Positions 35,401 to 43,700 of a DNA stretch of 64,000 nucleotides are shown piece after piece; within the stretch, counting starts at the first letter, position 1; the number at the start of each line of letters is the position of its first letter. The translations under genes and the position numbers were made by a program. The notes beneath the pieces are model-generated. The model had not been told where the DNA came from. It did not search any database and saw only the letters and a program-made list of their open reading frames with translations. The DNA comes from Macrostomum hystrix (Eukaryota; Platyhelminthes; Macrostomidae). The stretch spans positions 6,226,001 through 6,290,000 of the forward strand of contig CATNEN010000003.1 in NCBI GenBank assembly GCA_950097015.1. The letters are read 5' to 3'.

Positions 35401-38400
35401 TTAATTCTAAGTCGGTATTAAATGACACCAAAATTAGTACCCAGTGCTACTCACATCGTGCGGGCACTCTTCAGGAGGAGGCATGACAACCATGGAATCC
35501 GCAAGCTCTTTGTAAATTCCAGACTGGGCCATAGTCAGCAGGGTGTACACGTTGGTGTCGCCAGGAATGTAAGGCTTTACGGTACTCTGAGAAACCAGGT
35601 CTGACAGAGTTTTTATGGGATGCTCCGTGACGGTAACCGTGAGGTGAGCAGTTAAGTCACCTAAAATGAAGAATCAAAAGCTTTTAGCTTTCTCAGACGC
35701 ACACAATTTAAGCCAATATTTGTACCCGTAATAATGATAATTGCAGGAGGGCTGCGGGCAATGGCACATCATTTGGTAACACTAGACCCGCAGCCAGCGA
35801 GCAGGCAATACTAACCATTTCACTGACTCCTGGGCAAACACGCATACAGATACTGTACGCAGGCACACGCTCACACTGGTGTGTACATCTGCCCTGACTT
35901 TCTCATCGTCAGGCAGTGTGTACTCTCACTGTGCCTTAAGAGTTTTCCCTCAAGGGTGAAAATTGCACGACAAGCCCCCAAGCCCCCAAGCCTTATCTCC
36001 GCGGCTGCGCCCCAAATGAATAAGGCCTCGCCGCAGAATCGAGCTCAGGGACCTCGGTGCGAGAGGTGCTCTGCCACTTGACCCCTTTTGTACCCGTAAA
36101 AGCTCCGAATATGACGACGGTAAACATCCACCAGAATGCCATGACAGTCCGGGGCGACATTGCGAATGGATAAAAGTCCTGGCCCTGCTGCAAGAAGCTG
36201 CCAATGATACTCCAGATGTACTCTTGAAGCCAGATCTCGTCCGCTACAGCGTACTCAAGGCGTAGATTGTAAGCTGAGAAGGGAGAGTATCTAGCCAGAA
36301 TCCACATGAACAATGAGCCGAAGGCAACCGTACCAAGCAGTAGGAACCAGACTGAGGGGCTGAGCGGCGTGAACACATTCCAGATCTTCGTGTCTCGCGG
36401 AGGCTTCGGTACTAGAACAGCGGTTGATTGGTCAAACAGTGGCGTCGAGAAATCAACAACTGAATCACGAATGGATGTCTTCGTAAAAGGACCGCAGCCT
36501 AGATCTGAAATCTAAAGGCGATTTTATTAATACAAAATAAGGTATCAAGCAAAAACAATATTTTTGCTGTTCCTCAGAATTCAAGTTTACCAACCCCTCT
36601 CTGGACCTCTCCGACACATCCGGAAAAATAAGGCTTGCCAGGTTGTGGAGCTCCCCAGTTTCCATCGTCGGGAGCTTTTGTTACGAAACTGAAGCGGTGG
36701 TCGGCAACACGCATAATTAAATTCTTGAAACATTTAGTAAAAACAGAGAAACAAAAAAGACATCTCTCGTCATCCCAAAACCCACCGAAAGTCCATTTTT
36801 GCGGCAACGATTTCCAAAATGTCACGAGTCATGCCGTGAATGATGACGGTTTTGTTTGGAAATTGTGCTACATAGTCAGTCATTGGAGATGTCTGTAAAA
36901 AATGCGACAAAATAAAATACGAGCACGATCTAGTAAATATTTAAAAAATCCCTACTGGGGGAGCGCAGACAATGAGTGTCTCGTTCTTGAAGCCCATGAA
37001 GGTGTTGGGAAAGGCCAGGCTCACTCCCTTGTAGCGAAACTGCTTGCTCAGAGAGCCGCTCGACACATCGAACTCAGCGGACTTCAGCATCGAGATCGGA
37101 GACCATCGCAGCTCATTGTAGGACGCGACCACTTCGACACCTTGTGAGCTCAAGTGTCTGCTTGAGCTGTTGTACGAGATGAGGCCACGCTGAGTGTCAT
37201 AGTTGCTCATCTGCAGCATCGAGTGGGTTCATGGCAGGTGAGTGAGTAAGTGAGTGAGTGCAGCGACTCACTGGACTCTGACATCATGTCTAAATGTGAG
37301 CAGCTCACGCTGAGCAGTTTGCTGAGCACAGTCGATCCCGATGTCCAGTGCTGCAGCGGAAAGCACGAGGCGTTGCTCGGAGAGAATCCCGGATCCATCA
37401 GCGAGTCGTTCAGCGCCTTGGCCACGGCTTCCACCGCATCCACGAACCGAGCGTCCAGACTCTGCTCAATGTGGTGCGGTGCGGTGCGGTGCGGTGATTG
37501 AGCTGTGACTCACTCACTCACGCTGATGACAGACGTGAGCAAGGCAGCACTGCAGTGTGACAGTCTCACCCGAATTGAGTCCAGCTGGCACTGAGGAAAC
37601 ACATCCATCACTGCTGCTGTGCAGTGAGTGAACACGCTGCCTCTCAGCAAAGCAACGTTCGCGTTCGCTGGCGTCACGCTGAGCACATCCGCCTTGGACA
37701 GTCCAGTGTCGAGAATGAGCCAGAAGTAGTTCTGCTGCATGACTGCAGCTTCACTGGCCAGCCTCAGGACTGAGAGCGCATTGCGAGGACTGGCCAGCAG
37801 CAGCAGCTTGAACAGTCTCTTCTTCACCAGACGCTTGAGGTGCTGCACCAGGCTCGGAGTGACAGAGGCGTTGGCAGTGTTGTCCACTTGGAATGTGAGA
37901 CTGCTCACTCCGGCAGCGGTGAGGCCGCTCTGCAGGCTCTGCACAACGGTGCTGCCTGCAGGCATTGGTGTGTTTGAATCGTCACAACTTGTACATCAGG
38001 ACAGAGTTTGAGCAGTGTGTACTCACTCTGATGCCCGTCGAAGAAGATGACCACATCACTGACCACCGAGTCGGCTGTGATGACGGACACTGCAGCAGCC
38101 ACCATGTTGTCGGAGCTGTGACTGCCCACCGCCGTGTAGTCTGAAAAAATCACAAAGCACAGCATTTTGGTTCATGCCCGACCAGAGATAAGTGCACTTT
38201 TAGTCCAGTTACCTTTGAGCAGCTGGGCCGAGTCGCACAAGCCGGTGGGCAGGGCGATGAGCAGCAGCTGCAGAGACTTGCTGAGTGAGCCCACCTGATC
38301 GAGCAGAGAGCAGCTGCCGACACCAATCAGAGCTGACAGGCCGCTCTCCGAGCACACTGCGGAGCGAGACACACTTTCACAATCAGCACTGTGCTCAGCA

Positions 38401-38668
38401 TTTCACAGGCAGCGCACAGCAAATGGCGAATGCCAGCAGCAGCCAACTCACCAGTCCTGACAGCCTGCTGTGAACTGCACCAGCTCACATTCACATGCAC
38501 ATATGAGAGTGTGTGACCCTGCAGCACTCTCCAGTTGGAGTTCACGCGTCTGGCGAACGCCTTCTCCATCAGCGACTCGCTCACCTGCCCGTCCTCCGTG
38601 ACCACACCGATCCTCAAGTTGAGGGCCGCTGAACAGGTCACCAAGACAAACAGGACAAAAACGAACAT
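26477..38668 (-). CDS. Ionotropic glutamate receptor-like channel, copy 1
   Basis: Twelve exons join to 2559 nt (852 aa): 38668-38452, 38356-38213, 38140-38027, 37955-37522, 37461-37309, 37210-36956, 36892-36786, 36688-36595, 36511-36094, 35660-35455, 34986-34823 and 26729-26477. A signal peptide is followed by LNLRIGVVTEDG and an amino-terminal domain (to about residue 420). S1 carries the ligand Arg in GPFTKTSIRD (about 521). M1 lies near 559-578, the pore loop near 606-618 (GSFLQQGQD, Gln at the Q/R position), M3 near 624-645 and M4 near 815-838. The conserved SYTANLAAF gate is changed to AFTGDLTAH. The acidic residue that normally holds the ligand amino group is Ala (YTFLLARA). Role by family: ligand-gated cation channel in the plasma membrane. 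Expected ligand: uncertain. The last intron is 8.1 kb and contains an opposite-strand recombinase/PWWP gene; intron 9 holds a SINE. Confidence 0.85.
26885..27010 (-). mobile_element. SINE family A fragment
   Basis: Matches the middle of the family A body (ACACAGGTGTGTACATCTG, CCCATCGTCAGGCAGTG). The tRNA-like head is missing. It lies in the last intron of iGluR copy 1. Confidence 0.6.
27011..28625. other. AT-rich sequence upstream of the recombinase gene
   Basis: No gene or array seen. It ends in a pyrimidine-rich stretch plus CAG directly before the recombinase ATG (ATCTTCATTTCAG then ATG at 28641). That looks like a splice acceptor, so a 5' UTR or coding exon may lie upstream in this stretch. 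Confidence 0.4.
28641..31973 (+). CDS. Tyrosine recombinase-PWWP fusion protein (Crypton-like or domesticated)
   Basis: A single uninterrupted frame of 1110 aa. Residues 1-48 are basic, then seven near-identical 32-aa repeats (SACSASAASLDTMISSAAP...) run to about 270. An acidic stretch follows. Three C/H-rich motifs follow near 350 (YVCHLDNTH...HFNRHH), 419 (FICHLDNSH...HFKRFH) and 476 (CPLCNVP...HLEHWH). From about 690 to 875 there is a phage-integrase-like domain: first Arg in CHRADAVSNAKIVEF, second Arg in VRTFRHFFATK, His in KRMLHTKE, Tyr in VALQSYM. This matches the R-R-H-Y order of tyrosine recombinases; the box II His is replaced by Arg (RTFR instead of HxxR). Residues about 893-975 are VMQSSPG repeats. 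A PWWP domain follows from about 1008 (VEGDIVWAKFKTYPWWPAMI). Inference: a DNA-cutting and joining enzyme guided to chromatin by PWWP. It lies antisense within the last intron of iGluR copy 1. It could be a live transposon gene or a domesticated one. Confidence 0.85.
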   Translation: MAASNKKSKISPKKKPPDNRSLLVEENLSVNDMLSLLYDGMQHTDGSPISACSASAASLDTMISSAAPTMAIDKAADSAAISACSASAASLDTMISSAAPTMAVDKAADSAAISACSASAASLDTMISSAAPTMAVDKAADSAAISACSASAASLDTMISSAAPTMAVEKAADSAAISACSASAASLDTMISSAAPIMAVDKAADSAAISACSASAASLDTMISSAAPTMAVDKAADSAAISACSASAASLDTMISSAAPTMAVDKAADSPACSGVSASERLITTTSGSSRNSSHRRLLFPPVDLDASDNDEDVCCIEDTEDKRASSEAFKDLSNSSSLKSPSDKRRGISYVCHLDNTHLIVGSRISEHFNRHHLAEILVADSFESIKVALFTFNETKFGPVPKKRKKDLKSSSRQGKDFICHLDNSHKIRSSRFSEHFKRFHSKDLEGMSIKKLIEATKQHTFSKVANESNKNQQCPLCNVPIFSSLTSHLEHWHKLSKDEALSAEKEKKAKNVEEAVRHSWAQKNDGSEKQKTTPTEPSLDDFQDFLQTVAGGKLALSTSLASRRAIAAILAVLGSSNLMDIIAEKNRATVTDFLTHKSSTTSDGTKSYVEGLKRFGVYLKSTFSSLIKQMKAMNELDSFLYTCNNYGRSRLQDKKEAEAARRRKLDKNCLSTEDLQVVSKMLDELRKSLFDEPVGSEVSVLFIGLHFVFGKGNCHRADAVSNAKIVEFTTWKHDLQDDPEAMFEVENHKTKKQGAVMVSVMEIRDILIAYGDYRMQSGGAPDDYLFDYGYNIKDHSFSTFLRNCKKKYSILSQLNRVNVRTFRHFFATKCREGLPEKEQILLNKRMLHTKEVALQSYMATTSTMAKAGRIITEKLYDDTHSTEEKQREGGVLQSSSGVIQSPPDVMQGPPGVMQSPRGVMQSSPGVMQSSPGVMQSSPGVMQSPPGVMQSSPGVMQSPRGVMQSSPEVMQSSPGKKRKGPEEMQSDEEAKKKNKAKTIQIASNNMVEGDIVWAKFKTYPWWPAMIANDATLGQHLRQTKAGQTQIYVQFFEKPPTASWLSAKNIKMFDVNQLESLRPSASGDLLDGINTACEAVVLNNSERLEKYLI
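28785..29456 (+). repeat. Seven in-frame 96-bp repeats in the recombinase gene
   Basis: Units of 96 bp start about every 96 bases from 28791 with only a few single-base differences (for example GTCGAA for GTCGAC near 29143, and AATC for AACC near 29228). Near-identity means recent expansion. Each unit adds 32 residues rich in Ala and Ser. Confidence 0.95.
32090..32575 (+). repeat. 115-bp repeat array 1 downstream of the recombinase gene
   Basis: About four units; TGCTAGTTAA recurs at 32121, 32236, 32351 and 32466. Each unit holds several TCTGACG motifs, including the near-palindrome TGACGGTCA. It follows the recombinase stop codon by about 120 bases. Confidence 0.9.
32567..32835 (+). repeat. 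Duplicated 3' block, copy 1
   Basis: From GACTGACACAAATGGGAATT to CTGCGTACTCATT this block is nearly identical to 33762-34043. A diverged partial copy (TTTTTTGTCTCAATAACTAA...) lies directly after the recombinase stop at 32002-32065. It contains AATAAA at 32637-32642, a possible polyadenylation signal. Confidence 0.85.
33020..33770 (+). repeat. 115-bp repeat array 2
   Basis: About six and a half units of the same 115-bp repeat as 32090-32575; TGCTAGTTAA recurs at 33128, 33243, 33358, 33473, 33588 and 33703. It leads into the second copy of the 3' block. Confidence 0.9.
33762..34043 (+). repeat. Duplicated 3' block, copy 2
   Basis: Second copy of 32567-32835, about 1.195 kb downstream, also with AATAAA (33832). 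Copies diverge after CTGCGTACTCATT. The array-plus-block module is therefore tandemly duplicated. Confidence 0.85.
34596..34805. mobile_element. Small MITE-like element related to 22694-23290
   Basis: Its reverse complement matches the 22.7-kb copy: CTTTTTTCTTTAT, GCTGACATCGG, TTCATTATTCATCG and CGGTCATTCGGTTTGGG. Ends contain GGTATTTCGAATACC and GGTATTTTAAATAACC. It is about 200 bp, without coding capacity, and lies just outside iGluR-1 exon 11. Confidence 0.5.
35732..36086 (-). mobile_element. SINE family A copy at the splice donor of iGluR-1 exon 9
   Basis: Perfect 13-bp target-site duplication TTTGTACCCGTAA at 35719-35731 and 36087-36099. The minus-strand head is tRNA-like (GGCAGAGCACCTCTCGCACC, then GAGCTCGATTCTGCGGC). 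The tail is ATTATCATTATTA. The duplication contains the exon end and 5' splice site (ACGG|GTACAA), so a second copy of the donor lies at the far end of the SINE. Confidence 0.88.
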
Positions 38669-38724
38669 TGCTGCTAAGTATCAGTTGTTCGTCTCTGTAT
38701 GCAGCTTGTAACTTTGTTGGAAAA

Positions 38725-38730
38725 TTTATA
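38725..38730 (-). promoter_or_regulatory. TATA box of iGluR copy 1
   Basis: TATAAA on the minus strand, about 57 bases upstream of the ATG at 38668. Copies 2 and 3 do not share this promoter sequence. Confidence 0.4.
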
Positions 38731-38739
38731 AAAAAGGTT

Positions 38740-40738
38740 CCTGATGAACGACCGTTAGCAAGCTGCTGTATTTTAGATTTATACAAGCAGCTCAGTCCAA
38801 TCACTGCTGCCTTGCAATCAATAATTTCATGCTCTACTGGCAATTTGTGTTTCGTTTGCTGTCACTCTGCTGGCTGATTGGGTGTGGATGAATATTTCCT
38901 ATACTGCAGTCCAAACAGCATCGTTTGAGCTTGAGTTTCATCACATCTGCTTGCTTCGATGCCGCTTAAGCTGTGTTGCTGTAGTTGTTTGCTTTTTCAG
39001 TGATTGTCATGTTCTGTAATATTACCTTTGAAGTTCTCTTAAACATGATTTCTTTAGTTCAATTTTTGAACATTTAGAGCCAGTTTGATTGGAACTATTG
39101 AAATCTTGCTTTTGATGCATAAGAAGCGAAATCGCTTTCTTTTATGTTTTAGAAATAATTGAGACGGTTTGAACGAGCGTGTCATTACTTCCCCTTCTCT
39201 CTGTGCTTGTTTAAGTTGTTTGCTCTCGCACGCCCTCTTGTTTGTACTTTCTCCTCTCTCCCTCCATATGTCCAACTTATTATCTATACTTCACTTCTCT
39301 TTCCTTTCCCTCGTCTCTGATTGGCTAGCTGCTCGTCTCTCTTTCCTCACCCCCTCCTTTTCAGCTCTTACCCTCTGACCCGTCCTTACTCGTGTTACCC
39401 TTCTGCCCCCTCCTATCTCTTGGTTAAAATATTTTAATCATCGGCTAGAGTGCTTTGGCCTGCTGTTTTTGATTCGTTTAGTACCGTAAACACTTGCCCT
39501 TTTTGCGAAGACTGAATTCATTTTAAGAAGTCATTACATGCATGGTGTCCATGTAACTAACAAATATCAAGGACGACAATTGGTATAGGTTTACAACTTT
39601 TCGCATTTCTTTTTCACTGTTAATTTATCGTCACATTTAACGTGAATTACTTCATTCACTGTTATAACTTGCCTACAACGCTACTGACAGTAAGTTACTT
39701 CGGGAAATTTTAAGCTTTATTTGGTATTGAGAACTGCCGAATGAGTGCGAATTCTAATCCCCTGGTATTGTCCAATTTGATTCCATCCAAACTATTTTGA
39801 TCGCTGTTTTCCGATTACAATAGTCTCAGCAAATCTTCTTTTTACGTTTCCGTTTAATTTTGAAATCATTAAAAATGTAAATTGTTAATAATTTGTTGGT
39901 TCTTTTTGCTGCTTGGAGCAACGCAAGCACACGAAACTCAAGAACACGGACCAATATTTTGTTGCGCATCTTCTGAAACAAGAATCAATTCGCCAGCTCT
40001 TCAGACCATCGAGATATTCGATGGTTCTTGCCGAAGGTCTGATTTTTCCCAAAAGCGCTAGTGTATTGCATACAGCGCTACACACGAATTAGCACTGCGC
40101 CTCAGTGCGGCCTTGCCAGGCCTTCAAAATTTATCAGAATGTCACCCGAAAGTGCCTGCATCATCTCAGTCTTCTGTGGTTACCTAACTTTATCTAGTCG
40201 GACTGCTGGACCTTCAATGGCTACAACAGGTGGAAATAGGCCACTATGAACACCCTGACGCCAATTTCTAGATTTCCACTGATCAAGCCAAAATACTAGA
40301 TGCAGCTCAACCACAGGACACCCTCAGTTAGTCTGTCAACCAATCAGTCACCACACAACGCTGTTAGCATTCGGGCGCTGCTAAAAATGTTCTCGGGGGA
40401 GAAATTCTACCTAATTGGTATAAAAATGGCTTGGCAGTCCTACTGTTAATTAAATAAATGTGCTGCGAAGTAGTGCTGGTTTAAACAAGCAGTGAATTTG
40501 TGCTCAAATCAACATTTTTGTTAGAAAAGCATGCCGGTGATGAGACACATACGTGTAGTTTCGTTCGATTCCAAGATTCTCTGTAGATAAGTTTTTAAAC
40601 ATTCTTGCCTGCATGAATAGCCGTTTATCTTGCTAACTAAGCAAGCAATAAATCTAATGTGTAACTTGCAGTGCGGTGCAAGGTGCTGATATAAATAATT
40701 CACTCCATCCAGTCATATCCGCTGCGGGAAAGTCTTCC
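38740..40738. other. Intergenic spacer between iGluR copies 1 and 2
   Basis: No gene recognised. Pyrimidine-rich around 39180-39420. Short open frames show no domain. Confidence 0.45.
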
Positions 40739-43700
40739 TCAGTAGATTATGCAATCTAGAGGCTTTTTATCGCCAAGTTGAGTCCAGACCAGCTCAATGA
40801 GCAGGATGAGCAGACCGATGCAGTACAGACTGCCAGTGACGATCAGACAGCCGCCAACGCCCTCCATGTCGATGGAGTCGGCCTCAGTGGATCGACCACC
40901 GCCGCTGCTGCCGCAATTGATGTAGCTCTCCTTGGACCAATAGTGACTAAACAGGCGCTGCATTAGGCCTGACTCGTGCATCGTCTGCAGACTGCGTTTG
41001 TGACGTCACAGTTGGAGTCAGGATTAGTTTGGGCAGTAATTTATAGTCTCTCATACTAGATACCTAAAAATTATACTTTTTGGTCCTTCTCAACTTCTAA
41101 ATAATAATAATAATTGCAAGAAGGCAGTTGGTCACTGGCACATCATTTGGTGACATTAGGCCCACAGCCAGCAGAAGCTCATTCCGCTGACTTCAAAACA
41201 CTCGTAAGCAAATACTGTACGAAGGAACGATCAAGGTGGTGTACATCTGCCATAACTTTTTGATTGCCATGGGCAGTGTACAGTCTCACCGTTTTTGAGA
41301 TTTGGTCCGTGAAGCCTTTACCGCTCAGCCAATCGCCCTCATTATCAATTCGTATTAAAAATGTCACAACCTACTCCAAAAACTCGTATTATTAATACCC
41401 GCATATGTTTCTTACTGAAAGTCAAACATTTCAGCATAGAATGCATCTTCCGGGTACATGAAAGCCACAGTGGCCTGGTTGAAAGTTTCAGACATCATGT
41501 AGAATTGGGAGCAGTTCTTGATTGCCATAGCTAGCAGGTAGGTGTAGTCGTTGATGCACGCGGCGTCACTTCTTGCTGGCTGAAAGCACAAAATATCTTA
41601 CTCTCACACTCGATTGAAACTGCGAGTAATATACTTAATATAATGTGAGTATTCACTGAGCAAAAATCTAGGAGAATCACGGAGGATCTAGCACACGTTT
41701 TATAAAGTGCAAATATTATAGTACTATTTGCAAAATGCATTAATTGTGGCCCTGAATGATTGCGGACGAAGCGCGGTAAAACTTACAATTTGAGGACAAT
41801 CCTCAGGCGGATGCATCACGACCATAGTGTCAGCCAACTGTTTGTAAATGCCAGATTTAGCGGTTGTCAGAAGCGTGTACACGTTTGTGTCAGCTGCCAC
41901 GTACGGCTTGATGGTCGCTTGTGACACCAGGTCCGAGAGCGTCTTGATAGGATACTCGGTGACTGTGACTGTTAGGTGAGCAGTCAAATCGCCTGGAAAT
42001 CAAATCAGAAGCAAAGAATAATAAAAGAATCAACTGACTAGCTTACTTAGATAGAAATGCAGCAGTGACTAAGGAATGGAAATTTTCTATTCCGAACCAG
42101 TAAATGCTCCATAGATTATGACAGTCAACATCCACCAGAATGCCATGACAGTCCGGGGCGACATTGCAAGCGGATAAAAGTCCTGGCCCTGCTGCATGAA
42201 GCTGCCGACGATACTCCAGATGTACTCTTGAAGCCAGATCTCGTCCGCTACAGCGTACTCAAGGCGCAGATTGTAAGCTGAGAAGGGAGAGTATCTAGCC
42301 AGAATCCACATGAACAGTGAGCCGAAGGCAACCGTACCAAGCAGTAGGAACCAGACAGAGGGGCTGAGCGGCGTGAACACATTCCAGATCTTCGTGCCAG
42401 GCGGAGGCTTCGGCACTAGAACAGCGTTTGATTGGTCAAACAGTGGCGTCGAAAAGTCGATGACAGAGTCGCGAACCGAGGTCTTGGTGAATGGTCCGGC
42501 TGCGAGATCAGCGATCTGAAAAAATGGGATGCAAAGCCTAGATAATTAAGGCAAATCTATTTGCTTTGCTTAGTTGGGGACCAATAACATGTAGTGAGCC
42601 ACTGCTTAGGGGCCTATTGGTGTCTCACTAGCTGTCAGTAGCCCCACCTGCAAGGTAGCTTAGGTGTCCCCTTTTTGCTAGCATTGAGTGGCTGCCCGGC
42701 CCGCCCTCTCTGGCGTTGTCTGGTCTGCCCCTCTCTGCCCTTCCCTTCCCGGTGGCGCCTGCACTTAGAGTGTGTCGTCTCTTCCCCCCAGGGATGAGTC
42801 ATCACCTCTTTGTCCCGCGCTGGCTTTGTTGTCCCTTGTCCTTTTCTTTGTGTGTGGTTGTCTGCACTCAGTCAGCACGTGATTCTCCTCATGCGACTGG
42901 CCTCTCTCTTTGTCTTTTAAAGTGCAAGTAAACATGTTTACTGCACTTGGGGCTTTTATTATGGGACAGGAGCCTACGTAGGAGTGACGTTTCTGGCGCC
43001 ACTGACGTCAGTTGCTATTTTTAGAAACCACGTGATTCCATCACGTGTTTTCTAACTCTGCACTGACCCTATGGGAGGCCCCTGCCTATAAAAGAAAGCT
43101 CCCCGCTCTTCTGGCCCTCACCCTTCCACTGTCTATCATTAACGTTTTCTCTGACTTATTTCAGTCTCTATTGTCAGTGCCATCGAGTGTCTAAGTTTCC
43201 TACTTCAGTCTCTGCATGTGACTGCACGTAAGCTCAGTTCTGGCTAAGTCCCGAAACTAACTTAGCCTTCCACCCCGAGCTACGCAGGACACTGACAGCC
43301 TGTAATTGCAACTGAAACTCTGCACTGTGTGCTTCTCGAGACTTCGTGACTTTATCTCTTTCGGGCCAAGGATCCTTCACCTCACCGAAGGCAGAAGTCC
43401 TGACGCCCTGGTGGCAGCGCTACTACTACACTACCTAGAAATCTTGGACTTCATATTGGAGTTCGCCGGATCCCGCATTGTTAGCAGGACGACCGGTACA
43501 ACAAACACTTTTGAATTTCGCACAAGGAAAATTTCTGAACTGAAAACTGTCGATTCCACCTTAGTCACACTGTTTGATTGTCTCGTTGACTACTCTAGCC
43601 TTTGTTATAAAATCTGCAATTTCATAGCTGAGCAGTCAATTCAGTTCCCAGTGAGATCTTCAAATTGGTAGAGTTTATTCCTTAGTTAACATCAACTAAT

